Shown: positions 25,581 to 35,862 of the stretch, piece after piece | How the letters are laid out: every line of letters starts with the position of its first letter | How positions within the stretch are numbered: position 1 is the first letter of the stretch | Origin: Pseudomonas sp. ML96 | GTDB lineage: Bacteria; Pseudomonadota; Gammaproteobacteria; Pseudomonadales; Pseudomonadaceae | Assembly: GCF_000761545.1 (NCBI RefSeq) | Contig: NZ_JPMY01000037.1 | Location: 124,001-188,000, forward strand | Reading direction: 5' to 3' | Length of the DNA stretch: 64,000 bases | Made by a program: the position numbers and the translations under genes | The notes under the pieces: model-generated | What the model was told of the DNA's origin: nothing | The model's database searches: none | What the model saw: only the letters and a program-made list of their open reading frames with translations

Positions 25581-26447
25581 ATGCCCGCGCCCTGCATCCT
25601 GATTCCCCTGCCGCGCCGTGACTTCGACCCCAGCGAGGCAGCTCTGGCCTGGCGCCAGCTGCGCCGGGCCGGCTACCGGGTGTGCTTCGCCACCCCGGAC
25701 GGCCAGCCGGCGCAGCCGGACCCGCAGATGCTCAGTGGCGAGGGGCTTGATGCCTGGGGCCAGGTTCCCGGCCTGCGCCGACTGCGGCTGCTCGGTCTGC
25801 TGCTGCGCGCCAACGGCGAGGCGCGCGCGGCCTGCGCCGAGATGCTGGCCGATCCCGACTACCGCAACCCGCTGCGCCACGAGCGCCTGCGCGAGGAGGA
25901 CTTCGCCGGCTTGATGCTGCCTGGTGGCCACTGGGCCCGGGGTATGCGCGAGTACCTGGAGAGCGAGCCGCTGCAGACGCTGGTGGCGGCCTTCTTCGCT
26001 GCCGACAAGCCGGTCGCGGCGGTCTGCCACGGCGTGCTGCTGGCGGCGCGCAGCAAGGACGCGGATGGCCGCTCGGTGCTGCACGGGCGCAAGACCACCG
26101 GGCTGACCTGGAAGATGGAAAAGACCGCCTGGGACCTGACCCGCTTCTACGGCCGCTGGTGGCAGGGTGACTACTACCGCACCTACTCCGAGGCACCGGG
26201 CGAGCCGGCCGGGTACATGAGCGTGCAGGGCGAGGTGGGACGGCTGCTGGCCAGCCCGGAAGATTTTCTCGACGTGGCCAAGGGCGCACCCGACTTCTGG
26301 CGCAAGACCAGCGGCCTGCACCGCGACACGCCGAGCGACAGCCGCCCGGCCTGGGTGGTGCGCGACGGCAACTATGTGTCCGGGCGCTGGCCCGGCGACA
26401 TGCACGAGCTGATGCGGCGCTTTATCGAGCTGCTGCCGGCGGCCTGA
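25581..26447 (+). CDS. DJ-1/PfpI-family protein
   Basis: A 288-residue class I amidotransferase-like protein of the DJ-1/PfpI superfamily. The nucleophile elbow is KPVAAVCHGVLLAAR (Cys around residue 152), with the preceding LMLPGGHWARG strand. Such proteins include chaperones, glyoxalases and proteases; the activity here is not determined. The length fits the larger Hsp31-like members. The ATG at 25581 begins a good family N-terminus (CILIPLPRRDFDPSEA). It converges with the flavoprotein gene. Confidence 0.8.
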   Translation: MPAPCILIPLPRRDFDPSEAALAWRQLRRAGYRVCFATPDGQPAQPDPQMLSGEGLDAWGQVPGLRRLRLLGLLLRANGEARAACAEMLADPDYRNPLRHERLREEDFAGLMLPGGHWARGMREYLESEPLQTLVAAFFAADKPVAAVCHGVLLAARSKDADGRSVLHGRKTTGLTWKMEKTAWDLTRFYGRWWQGDYYRTYSEAPGEPAGYMSVQGEVGRLLASPEDFLDVAKGAPDFWRKTSGLHRDTPSDSRPAWVVRDGNYVSGRWPGDMHELMRRFIELLPAA

Positions 26448-26453
26448 GTTCGT

Positions 26454-27638
26454 TTATACAAACTGCGCGGCGGCGTGGGCGGAGGCCCAGGCCCACTGGA
26501 AGTTGAAGCCGCCCAGGTGGCCGCTGACGTCCAGCACCTCGCCGATGAAGTACAGTCCCGGCGACTTCTGCGACTCCATGGTTTTTGACGACACCTCGCG
26601 GGTATCGATGCCGCCCAGGGTCACCTCGGCGGTGCGGTAGCCCTCGGTGCCGGCCGGCACCAGGGTCCAGTCGGCCAGCTTGGCCGCCACCGCCTCCAGC
26701 TCCGCCGGGGTGTACTGCTTGAGCGGCTTGCTGACGAACCACTGCTCGGCCAGCAGGCCGGCCATCTTCTTGGTGAACAGTTCGGCCAGCAGGGTCTTCA
26801 GCTCGGTATTGGGTCGTTCGCGCTGCTGCGCCGCCAGCCACTCGGGCAGGTCGATATGCGGCAGCAGATTGATGCTGATGGCGTCGCCCGGCTGCCAGTA
26901 CGAGGAGATCTGCAGGATCGCCGGGCCCGACAGGCCGCGGTGGGTGAACAGGATGTTCTCCTTGAAGCTCTGCCCGTTGCAGCTGACCACGCAATCCTCC
27001 ACCGAGGTGCCGGACAGCTCGGTGCACAGCGCCTTGAGCTGCGGTTCGGTGATGGTGAAGGGCACCAGGCCGGCGCGGGTCGGCAGCAGGCTGTGGCCGA
27101 ACTGCTTGGCTACCTGGTAGCCGAAGCCGGTGGCGCCGAGGGTGGGGATGGACAGGCCGCCAGTGGCGATCACCAGCGACTCGCAAGCGAACTTGCCGGC
27201 GCTGGTGTGCAGGGTGTAGCCAGTCTCGGTTTTGCTGATGGTTTCGACCGAGGTATCCAGGCGCAGGTCGACGCCGTGCTCGTCGCACTCGGCCAGCAGC
27301 ATGTTGAGGATGTCGTTGGCCTTGCGGTCGCAGAACAGCTGGCCGAGTTTCTTCTCGTGGTAGGGCACGTCGTGCTTGACCACCAGTTCGACGAAGTCCC
27401 ACTGGCTGTAGCGGGCCAGGGCCGACTTGCAGAAGTGCGAGTTCTGCGAGAGGAAGTTGGCCGGCTCGCAGTACATGTTGGTGAAGTTGCAGCGGCCGCC
27501 ACCGGACATGAGGATCTTCTTGCCCGGCTTGTTGGCGTGGTCCAGCAGCAGGACCTGGCGCCCGCGTGCGGCGGCTTGTGCCGCGCACATCAGGCCGGCG
27601 GCGCCGGCGCCGATGATGATGACCGGGAAGAAGGACAC
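26454..27638 (-). CDS. HI0933/YhiN-family FAD-dependent oxidoreductase
   Basis: A 394-residue flavoprotein. The dinucleotide-binding start is VIIIGAGAAGLMCAAQAA (residues 6-23), followed by the family signature PGKKILMSGGGRCNFTN. A second nucleotide motif is ATGGLSIPTLGATGFGY, and the C-terminal FAD contact is YFIGEVLDVSGHLGGFNFQWA. Substrate unknown. The start is probably GTG at 27638, with GAGG about 7 bases upstream; the longer frame to 27671 lacks such a site. Confidence 0.88.
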   Translation of the reverse strand: MSFFPVIIIGAGAAGLMCAAQAAARGRQVLLLDHANKPGKKILMSGGGRCNFTNMYCEPANFLSQNSHFCKSALARYSQWDFVELVVKHDVPYHEKKLGQLFCDRKANDILNMLLAECDEHGVDLRLDTSVETISKTETGYTLHTSAGKFACESLVIATGGLSIPTLGATGFGYQVAKQFGHSLLPTRAGLVPFTITEPQLKALCTELSGTSVEDCVVSCNGQSFKENILFTHRGLSGPAILQISSYWQPGDAISINLLPHIDLPEWLAAQQRERPNTELKTLLAELFTKKMAGLLAEQWFVSKPLKQYTPAELEAVAAKLADWTLVPAGTEGYRTAEVTLGGIDTREVSSKTMESQKSPGLYFIGEVLDVSGHLGGFNFQWAWASAHAAAQFV

Positions 27639-27707
27639 GGCTGAACCTCGATGAGTCGCAAAGCCGCGCATTCTAGCGGAAAGCGCGACTGCCCTTGGCG
27701 GCGCTCG

Positions 27708-29897
27708 TCAGGCCGCCTTGGCCTCGCTCTGCTGCGGGCGCTTCTGCAGGTGTGCGGTCAGCGTGCGCAGCGGCGCCAGCTGGCGGCAGATCAGGCCGAG
27801 CTGCACCTGCACCAGGCGGTGGCCCTCGTCCATTTCGTCGGGCAGTTGCTCCAGTTCCTCGGCCAGGGCCTGGTCGGCCTCGTCGTACACCGTCACCGGC
27901 TGGCCGCTCTGCAGGCCGCTGGCAATGGCGTCGAGGCTCTGGGTGATGTGGGCGACGGCGCGATCGTGCAGGTCGTCGCTGGCGTCCGCGGCCAGGCTGG
28001 CGCGGTGCGCGCCGAGGGCCGAGAGGTAGCTGAGCAGGGTGTGCGAGAGCACCAGGAAGCGGAAGCCGGTCTCGGCGTCCTTCCGGAAATGGCCGGGCTC
28101 CAGCAGCATGTTGGACAGGGTGGTGGACAGCGCCGCGTCGGCGTTGTGCGCGTTGCGCCGGGCCAGGCGGTAGCTCAAGTCGTCGCGGGCGCCGGACTCG
28201 TACTGCTGCATGATCTGCAGCAGGTAGCGGCTGTTGCTGCTCAGGGTGCTGGCCAGCACCTGGTTGAGCTTGCGCCCCTGCCAGTCCGGCAGGATGAAGA
28301 ACACCGCCAGCCCGGCGATCACCGTGCCCAGCACGGTATCCACCAGGCGCGGCCAGAGCAGGGTGTAGGCGTCGCTGATCTGGTTGAAGCAGAGCACCAC
28401 CACCAGGGTCATGGCCGTGGTAGCCAGGGTGTAGCGGTCGACCCTGTTGGTGAAGAACAGCACCCCGGCGGCCACGGCGAACAGTGATTGCAGCAGCGGA
28501 TCGGGGAACAGGCGGATCAGTGCCCAGCCCAGCACCAGGCCGAGCATGGTGCCGCTGACCCGCTGCACCAGGCGCATGCGCGTGGCGCCGTAGCTGGGGC
28601 GGCAGACGAACAGGGTGGTGAGCAGGATCCAGTAGCCCTGCTGCGGGTGAATCCAGTGCAGCAGGCCGTAGCCGGCGAGCAGCGCGGCGGACAGGCGCAG
28701 GGCGTGGCGGAACACCAGGCTGGTCGGCGTGACGTGCTGGCGTAGGCGCTCGAAGGCGTCCTTCAGGCTCTGCGGCGAGCGGTCGAGCAGGGCGCTGTCC
28801 TGTTCGTCGGCCAGGGCGTCCGGGTTGCTGGCGCTGGACAGCTTGCGCTCGAGGGTGCCGAGGTTGCTGGCCAGGGCGCCGAGCGAGCGCAGCAGGCGGC
28901 GCCAGGCAGGGTTCTGCTGCTCGCGCAGGTAGGTCATGGAGGCGTCGAGGTCGGCCATGGCCTGGCTGTTGTCGTTGTAGTCGAACGGCTGGCGCAGGCG
29001 AATCGCCCGGCCCAGGGCCTGGCAGGCCTTGCCCTGCTGGCTGAGCAGGCGACCGCAGCGGAACATCACGTCGCTGTGGAAGAACGCCTCGGCCAGGGCG
29101 TTGTAGGGGTAGTGCGAGGAGCTGGCGCGCTCGTGGATGTCCTGGGCGATGAAGTACAGCTTGAGGTAGCGGTTGGTCTTCTGCCCGCTGCGCTTGCGGC
29201 TCATGCGGTTGAGGATGATCTCCTTGGCCAGGTTCAGCGCCGTCACCACACGACCATTCTGCCGCGCCAGTTCCAGGCGCCGCGCCTCGACGTCGAGCTG
29301 CTTGATCGGCTCGAACAGCGAGGCCTTCAGGCGCAGGTAGGTGCCCAGCTCGTCGAACACCCGCGACAGCGCCTGCTGCACCGGCTGCTGGCTGAACAGC
29401 ATGCTCCAGACGATGCCGAGCAGGCCGTACCAGGCCGCGCCGCCGATCAGCAGCAGTGGTTCCTGCCAGAAGGTGCCGCCGAGGCCGCCGCGGTGTTCCA
29501 GGCCGATGGCCGTGTAGATCGCCAGGATCAGCGTGGCCTGGGCCACGGTGGCGTAGCGCTCGCCGATGCCGCCGAGCAGGGTCATGGCGAAACTGGCCAC
29601 GGCCAGGCCGACGCCGAACAGCAACGGATAGGGGAACAGCAGTTGCACCGACACGGCGGTGACGCCGAAGCAGGTCAGGGTCACCAGCAGGGCCTGGGTG
29701 CGGCCGCGCCAGTGGTCGTCGCTCTCGGCCAGGGCGCTGGCGATGCAGCCGAGGAACAGCGGGATGACGAAGGCGATGCGGTCCAGGTACCAGCACAGGG
29801 CCATGGCCCCGGCCAGGGCGATGAACACCCGCACGCCGTAGGTGAATTTGTCGCGCGCCCAGAGCTGGCGCAGGGTGTGGTTCAGCGATGAGGGCAT
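27708..29897 (-). CDS. FUSC/YccS-family inner-membrane protein
   Basis: A 729-residue protein with two blocks of membrane helices (residues about 20-160 and 400-530), each followed by a large cytoplasmic helical domain. This is the repeated layout of the YccS/YhfK/FUSC family related to aromatic-acid and fusaric-acid exporters (AaeB). Transport of an organic acid or an envelope-stress role is likely but unproven. No membrane-fusion partner gene is next to it, unlike aaeAB. It lies downstream of the ntrC terminator in the same direction. Confidence 0.82.
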   Translation of the reverse strand: MPSSLNHTLRQLWARDKFTYGVRVFIALAGAMALCWYLDRIAFVIPLFLGCIASALAESDDHWRGRTQALLVTLTCFGVTAVSVQLLFPYPLLFGVGLAVASFAMTLLGGIGERYATVAQATLILAIYTAIGLEHRGGLGGTFWQEPLLLIGGAAWYGLLGIVWSMLFSQQPVQQALSRVFDELGTYLRLKASLFEPIKQLDVEARRLELARQNGRVVTALNLAKEIILNRMSRKRSGQKTNRYLKLYFIAQDIHERASSSHYPYNALAEAFFHSDVMFRCGRLLSQQGKACQALGRAIRLRQPFDYNDNSQAMADLDASMTYLREQQNPAWRRLLRSLGALASNLGTLERKLSSASNPDALADEQDSALLDRSPQSLKDAFERLRQHVTPTSLVFRHALRLSAALLAGYGLLHWIHPQQGYWILLTTLFVCRPSYGATRMRLVQRVSGTMLGLVLGWALIRLFPDPLLQSLFAVAAGVLFFTNRVDRYTLATTAMTLVVVLCFNQISDAYTLLWPRLVDTVLGTVIAGLAVFFILPDWQGRKLNQVLASTLSSNSRYLLQIMQQYESGARDDLSYRLARRNAHNADAALSTTLSNMLLEPGHFRKDAETGFRFLVLSHTLLSYLSALGAHRASLAADASDDLHDRAVAHITQSLDAIASGLQSGQPVTVYDEADQALAEELEQLPDEMDEGHRLVQVQLGLICRQLAPLRTLTAHLQKRPQQSEAKAA

Positions 29898-30014
29898 GGG
29901 CGAACGGCTACCCGCCGAAAAATGAAGTGATTTGCCGGAGAAGACGGCAGAAGGCGCCGTCGAGGCACCATTTTATCGACCTTTAGTTGAGGATAGCGTG
30001 CGCGCGGCGGTAAC

Positions 30015-30039
30015 GAAAAACGGGCCCGAGGGCCCGTTT
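30015..30039 (-). terminator. Rho-independent terminator of ntrBC
   Basis: A 10-bp stem (30018-30027 with 30030-30039) with a 2-base centre ends in a U-run on the minus strand, about 20 bases after the ntrC stop. Confidence 0.8.
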
Positions 30040-30059
30040 GCGATGCAGCTGGCGCTGGC

Positions 30060-31489
<1,430 letters not shown>

Positions 31490-31493
<4 letters not shown>

Positions 31494-32572
31494 GGCTGTG
31501 TAGCTCCTTGGTCCAGGGGCAGGAAGATCGAGAACACGGTGTGGCCCGGATGGCTCTCGCATTCGATCAGGCCCTGATGCTGACTGATGATGTTCTGGGT
31601 GATGGCCAGACCCAGGCCGGTACCGTCGGGGCGGCCGCTGACCATGGGATAGAAGATGGTTTCCTGCAGTTCCGGCGGGATGCCCGGGCCGTTGTCGATG
31701 ATCTCCATCTTCACCACCAGGCGATGGCGGGTATGGCCGATGGTGAACTGGCGCAGGGTACGGGTGCGCAGGCTGATGCGGCCCAGGCGCAGGTCGCTCT
31801 GGCTGGACAGCGCCTGCAGGGCGTTGCGTACGATGTTGAGCACGGCCTGGATCAGCTGCTCGCGGTCGATCAGCAGATCGGGGATGCTCGGGTCGTAGTC
31901 GCGCACCAGGGTGATGCTGCCCTGGGCCTCGGCCTCGATCAGGCTGCCGACGCGCTCCAGCACCTCGTGGATGTTGGTCATGGCCAGCGACGGCAACTTG
32001 TTCGAACCGAGCATGCGGTCGACCAGGTTACGCAGGCGGTCGGCCTCTTCGATGATCACGTTGGTGTAGTCGCGCAGGCCGTCTTCCGGCAGCTCGCGGG
32101 CCAGCAACTGGGCCGCGCCACGGATGCCGCCGAGCGGATTCTTGATCTCGTGGGCCAGGCCGCGGACCAGCAGCTTGGTGGTCTCCTGCTTGGACAGCTG
32201 CGCCTCTTCCTTGGTGATGCGCAGCAGGCGATCACGCGGATGCACTTCCAGCAGCAGCAGGGTCTGGCCGCGGTTGAGGATCGGCGTCACCGCGTAGTCG
32301 ACGGTGATGGTCTGGCCGGCCAGAGAGGTGAGCATGGCTTCACGCTTGGTGAAGGGATGCGCGTGCTCGACCGCCAGGCGCAACGAACTGAGCGCCTCGG
32401 GCGACTCGGTGAACAGTTCGCTGATGAACTGCCCGTGGCTACGCTGCCCGCTCACCGCCAGCAGCATCTCGGCGGCCGGATTCATGTACTCCAGGCAGAG
32501 CGCATCGTTGAGCAGGATGGTCGCGGTGGTGAGGTTGTCCAGCAGTAGGCGGTGCAGGGCGTCGTTGATCAT
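31490..32572 (-). CDS. ntrB: Nitrogen regulation sensor kinase NtrB
   Basis: A 360-residue cytoplasmic histidine kinase. An N-terminal PAS domain (about 10-110), the H-box LVRGLAHEIKNPLGG with phosphorylated His141, and an ATPase domain with N-box (NIVRNALQAL) and G-boxes (DNGPGIPPE, GTGLGLAI). It phosphorylates NtrC under nitrogen limitation and is inhibited by PII. The ATG at 32572 matches the family start (MINDALHRLLLDNLTTA). It is translationally coupled to ntrC. Confidence 0.97.
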
Positions 32573-32740
32573 GGCAGGTAGATGTCCCAGCGATGGGCAG
32601 GAAAATGCAAGAAGCAAACCAAAGCCCTGAAAAGACGCGTATCTCTGCCGGCGACCGCCTTTCAGGCTGCGTTTCAGCGCAGCCTGTGCGGTCGTCGATG
32701 AACCAAAACGGGGAGAGTATAGAAATCGGTGCAGCAATGC

Positions 32741-32755
32741 GCACTGATTTGGTGC
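32741..32755. promoter_or_regulatory. Candidate NtrC box upstream of ntrBC
   Basis: GCACTGATTTGGTGC matches the NtrC consensus GCACC-N5-GGTGC with one mismatch. It lies about 170 bp before ntrB, next to the end of the DUF4124 gene, where autoregulation of ntrBC by NtrC would be expected. A second partial site (32729-32745) overlaps it. Confidence 0.45.
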
Positions 32756-32761
32756 GACTGA

Positions 32762-33388
32762 TCAATCGACGAAGGGGAGGATGCTGATGATGCCCTTATC
32801 GGGCTCTTTCGGCTTGTCCTCGATCGGGCATTCCGGTCGCACGCCCCAGTCCTTCTTCCCGCACGGATTGGCCATACGCTTCTCGTTTAGCGAAGTGCGC
32901 TTCATATGGAAAGGCTGGCTGGGCGTGCGTTCGACGATGCGTCCGGCGGCGTCGACTATCTCGACCGAGACCTGATGGGTGCCACGGTCGATGTTCTCCA
33001 GAGGGAAGACAGGGCTGCGTCCTGGTTCGCTGGCTGGCTTGCCATCCAGAATCAGGCGGAAGCTGTGCCCGGGATGTAGGGCAGGTTCGCTGGTCGCGCT
33101 GATGATCAGGTTGCCGGCCATTTCACGGATCACGGCATCCGGCTCAGGCACCAGGATCCGTAGCAGCTCATAGCTTGTTGCGGGATCGAGGGGTTGTGGT
33201 GGTGCCAGTGGGGCACTACGGGTGGTGCTCATGTCATTGGCTGGGGCCAGTTCGATGCGCTCGGCGTGTCCTGATTGGGGTTGGTCGGTGAAGACCCGGT
33301 TTCCGTCCGCGTCGATGTAGGTATACACACCTGCCAGTGCGGGCAGGCAGAAAATACTAAGCAACAGGCCGAGAGGCAGGCGATGCAT
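32762..33388 (-). CDS. DUF4124-domain periplasmic protein (copy 1)
   Basis: A 208-residue secreted protein. Signal peptide 1-19, then the DUF4124 start GVYTYIDADGNRVFTDQPQSG, a Pro-rich linker, and a beta-sandwich-like C-terminal half (GHSFRLILDGKPA, IDRGTHQVSVEIVDAAGR) that resembles an Ig-like fold. Function unknown. It is a divergent tandem duplicate of the next gene upstream, 10 bp away. The two lie between glnA and ntrB in the same direction. Confidence 0.82.
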   Translation of the reverse strand: MHRLPLGLLLSIFCLPALAGVYTYIDADGNRVFTDQPQSGHAERIELAPANDMSTTRSAPLAPPQPLDPATSYELLRILVPEPDAVIREMAGNLIISATSEPALHPGHSFRLILDGKPASEPGRSPVFPLENIDRGTHQVSVEIVDAAGRIVERTPSQPFHMKRTSLNEKRMANPCGKKDWGVRPECPIEDKPKEPDKGIISILPFVD

Positions 33389-33398
33389 GGGAGTCCTA

Positions 33399-33947
33399 TC
33401 AGGGGGTGGGGCGGGGAGTGGGCTTTGGTCTGGCGGGGCTATTCGTACTGACTCGTTGCACAGTGAAGGTAACGCTGGGGCTCTGCTGGACCTGCTGGCC
33501 GCCGGCAATCACTTCCACGGCGAGACTATGTTCACCGCGGTCGATACTGATCAGTTGCAGGCGCGGCACGTTGGTTGGCTGACCGTAAGGCTGCCCGTCC
33601 AGAAGTAGTCGCAGGCTATGGCCGGGTTGCAGGTCCGGATCGATGTTGACCCCTACGGTGAAGGTACCATTGTTGGCACGCAAGGCTTCCTCACTGGGGA
33701 TGTCCGTCAGCTCAAGAAGGCCATAGGCGAACTGCTCCTGTGCGGAGGAGTCCTGCGACTGCTGCGTCGCCTTTGGCTTCTGCGCCTCCACCGTATTGGT
33801 CGGCGGCAGCTCGACTGATTCGGCGCTCTGGCCTTCCGGTGGCTGGTTGGTGAAGACCGTGTTGCCGTTGGAGTCGGTGTACTTATAGATCTGCGCGGCG
33901 GCCGGCAGGGACAGGGCGCAGAGCAGGCAGGCGGTGAGCAGGCGCAT
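33399..33947 (-). CDS. DUF4124-domain periplasmic protein (copy 2)
   Basis: A 182-residue secreted protein with a signal peptide (1-18, AAA-QI), the DUF4124 start QIYKYTDSNGNTVFTNQPPEG, and the same C-terminal fold as its neighbour (GHSLRLLLDGQPYG, SIDRGEHSLAVEVIAGG). It ends in a Pro-rich tail. Function unknown. It lies downstream of the glnA terminator, so it probably has its own promoter. Confidence 0.82.
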   Translation of the reverse strand: MRLLTACLLCALSLPAAAQIYKYTDSNGNTVFTNQPPEGQSAESVELPPTNTVEAQKPKATQQSQDSSAQEQFAYGLLELTDIPSEEALRANNGTFTVGVNIDPDLQPGHSLRLLLDGQPYGQPTNVPRLQLISIDRGEHSLAVEVIAGGQQVQQSPSVTFTVQRVSTNSPARPKPTPRPTP

Positions 33948-34068
33948 CGGTAAGCTCCTGAATGATCCTGCGGCAAGGTTTGCACCGGTGGGCGCGCCTG
34001 GCAAGTGCGAGGGTCTTTCAGCGTGTTGTGGAGCAAGGAATTTTCGGTGGGCCTGAGAATCTCGGGGC

Positions 34069-34097
34069 AAAAAAAGAGGCCTCCCGAAGGAGGCCTC
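34069..34097 (-). terminator. Rho-independent terminator of glnA
   Basis: A perfect 9-bp stem (34076-34084 with 34089-34097), a CGAA/UUCG-type tetraloop and a seven-U tail on the minus strand, about 30 bases after the glnA stop. Confidence 0.93.
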
Positions 34098-34126
34098 TCA
34101 GATGAGCCGGAAAGCTCAGGGCTGGA

Positions 34127-35533
34127 TCAGACGCTGTAGTACAGGTCGTATTCCAGCGGGTGTACGAAGGTACGTACTTTGATTTCTTCTTCGGATTTCA
34201 GCTCGATGTAGGCATCGATGAAGTCGTCGGAGAACACGCCGCCCTTGGTCAGGAACGCACGGCCCTTGTCCAGTTCTTCCAGAGCCTCTTTCAGGCTGCC
34301 GCAAACCTGCGGGATTTCCTTGGCCTCTTCCGGCGGCAGGTCATACAGGTTCTTGTCGGCGGCATCGCCCGGGTGGATCTTGTTCTGGATACCGTCCAGG
34401 CCGGCCATCAGCAGAGCAGCGAAGGCCAGGTACGGGTTGGCAGCCGGGTCCGGGAAGCGAGCCTCGATGCGGCGAGCTTTCGGGCTGGAAACGTACGGGA
34501 TACGGATCGAGGCGGAACGGTTGCGGGCGGAGTAGGCCAGCATTACCGGAGCTTCGAAGCCCGGGACCAGACGCTTGTAGGAGTTGGTCGACGGGTTGGT
34601 GAAGCCGTTCAGGGCCTTACCGTGCTTGATGATGCCGCCGATGAAGTACAGGGCGGTGTCGGACAGACCGGCATAGCCTTCGCCGGCGAAGGTGTTCTTG
34701 CCTTCTTTGCCGATCGACAGGTGCACGTGCATACCCGAACCGTTGTCGCCGTACAGCGGCTTCGGCATGAAGGTAGCGGTCTTGCCGTAGGCGTCAGCCA
34801 CGTTGTGCACGCAGTACTTCAGGGTCTGAACTTCGTCAGCCTTGTTGACCAGGGTGTTGAACTTCACGCCGATTTCGTTCTGACCGGCAGTCGCCACTTC
34901 GTGGTGGTGAACTTCGATGACCAGACCCATTTCTTCCATGGCATTACACATGGCGGTACGGATTTCGTGGTCGTGGTCGCACGGCGGAACCGGGAAGTAA
35001 CCACCTTTGACGGCCGGGCGGTGGCCCTTGTTGCCGGACTCGACGTCGGCGTCGGTCATCCAGGAGCCTTGTTCGGAGTAGATCTTGAACATGGAGCCGG
35101 AGATGTCGGACTTGAACTTCACTTCGTCGAAGATGAAGAACTCAGGCTCCGGGCCGACGAAGACGGTGTCACCGATACCGGTGGTCTTCAGGTAGGCCTC
35201 GGCGCGCTTGGCGATGGAGCGCGGGTCGCGGTCGTAGCCTTGCATGGTGCTCGGCTCGATGATGTCGCAGACCAGGATCAGGGTCGGCTCTTCGGTGAAC
35301 GGGTCCAGCACGGCGGTTTCGTCAACCGGCAGCAGGATCATGTCGGAGGCTTCGATGCCTTTCCAGCCGTGGATGGACGAGCCGTCGAACATTTTGCCGA
35401 CTTCGAAGAATTCGTCGTCCAGAGCGTCACGGGCCGGCATGGTCACGTGGTGTTGCTTGCCCTTGGTGTCGGTGAAGCGCAGGTCAACCCACTTCACGTC
35501 GTGTTCTTTAATCAGTTGAATCGACTTCGACAT
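34127..35533 (-). CDS. glnA: Glutamine synthetase, type I
   Basis: A 468-residue enzyme making glutamine from glutamate, ammonia and ATP. Metal/active-site motifs include MFDGSSIHGWKGI, GPEPEFFIFD, HHHEVATAGQNEIG and NGSGMHVHLSI. The adenylylation site Tyr lies in KNLYDLPPEE near the C-terminus, so activity should be controlled by GlnE. GGAGGACA precedes the ATG at 35533. A sigma-54 promoter and two NtrC boxes lie upstream, and a strong terminator follows. Confidence 0.99.
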   Translation of the reverse strand: MSKSIQLIKEHDVKWVDLRFTDTKGKQHHVTMPARDALDDEFFEVGKMFDGSSIHGWKGIEASDMILLPVDETAVLDPFTEEPTLILVCDIIEPSTMQGYDRDPRSIAKRAEAYLKTTGIGDTVFVGPEPEFFIFDEVKFKSDISGSMFKIYSEQGSWMTDADVESGNKGHRPAVKGGYFPVPPCDHDHEIRTAMCNAMEEMGLVIEVHHHEVATAGQNEIGVKFNTLVNKADEVQTLKYCVHNVADAYGKTATFMPKPLYGDNGSGMHVHLSIGKEGKNTFAGEGYAGLSDTALYFIGGIIKHGKALNGFTNPSTNSYKRLVPGFEAPVMLAYSARNRSASIRIPYVSSPKARRIEARFPDPAANPYLAFAALLMAGLDGIQNKIHPGDAADKNLYDLPPEEAKEIPQVCGSLKEALEELDKGRAFLTKGGVFSDDFIDAYIELKSEEEIKVRTFVHPLEYDLYYSV

Positions 35534-35630
35534 GCTGTCCTCCAGGTGGATGGGGCCGGCTGCGCCGGCCTCCGAAATAGGTGCTTGAGCCGGGCGGGAT
35601 AGTCCGCCAGGCCAGGCTGCCTCACAAGGG

Positions 35631-35646
35631 AGCAAATTGCATGCCA
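35631..35646 (-). promoter_or_regulatory. Sigma-54 promoter of glnA
   Basis: Minus-strand TGGCATGCAATTTGCT matches the sigma-54 consensus TGGCAYR-N4-TTGCW at every fixed position. The GG and GC elements have the required spacing. The start of transcription should fall near 35620, giving an 85-base leader. Confidence 0.92.
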
Positions 35647-35719
35647 GTGCCCCGGAATGGGCTTGGGGCCTGAAACACAGGGGGTGCGCGGGCTGTGGCG
35701 ATTTTTTGAGCAGTTTTGC

Positions 35720-35734
35720 GCACCGAATCGGTGC
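35720..35734. promoter_or_regulatory. NtrC binding site 1 upstream of glnA
   Basis: GCACCGAATCGGTGC, a perfect match to the palindromic NtrC consensus GCACC-N5-GGTGC. Its centre lies about 90 bp above the sigma-54 promoter, a normal enhancer distance. Confidence 0.9.
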
Positions 35735-35750
35735 TTTAAATTTGCGTAAA

Positions 35751-35765
35751 GCACCTTTTTGGTGC
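35751..35765. promoter_or_regulatory. NtrC binding site 2 upstream of glnA
   Basis: GCACCTTTTTGGTGC, a second perfect NtrC palindrome. Its centre is 31 bp (three helical turns) from site 1, as needed for cooperative binding on one DNA face. It lies 49 bp before the thiI -10 box on the other strand. Confidence 0.9.
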
Positions 35766-35813
35766 TTTGTGCGGCTTGAGATTGTTTTTGGTCAAAGCTT
35801 GAGCAATTTCCGC

Positions 35814-35819
35814 TATAAT
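35814..35819 (+). promoter_or_regulatory. Candidate sigma-70 -10 box of thiI
   Basis: A perfect TATAAT lies 44 bp before the thiI start codon. The -35 region is weak (TTGGTC at 35788 or GTCAAA at 35791). Confidence 0.6.
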
Positions 35820-35862
35820 CCGCGCCCCTGTTTTTCAGCACCTATCCGGCTCACGTCTTTTC

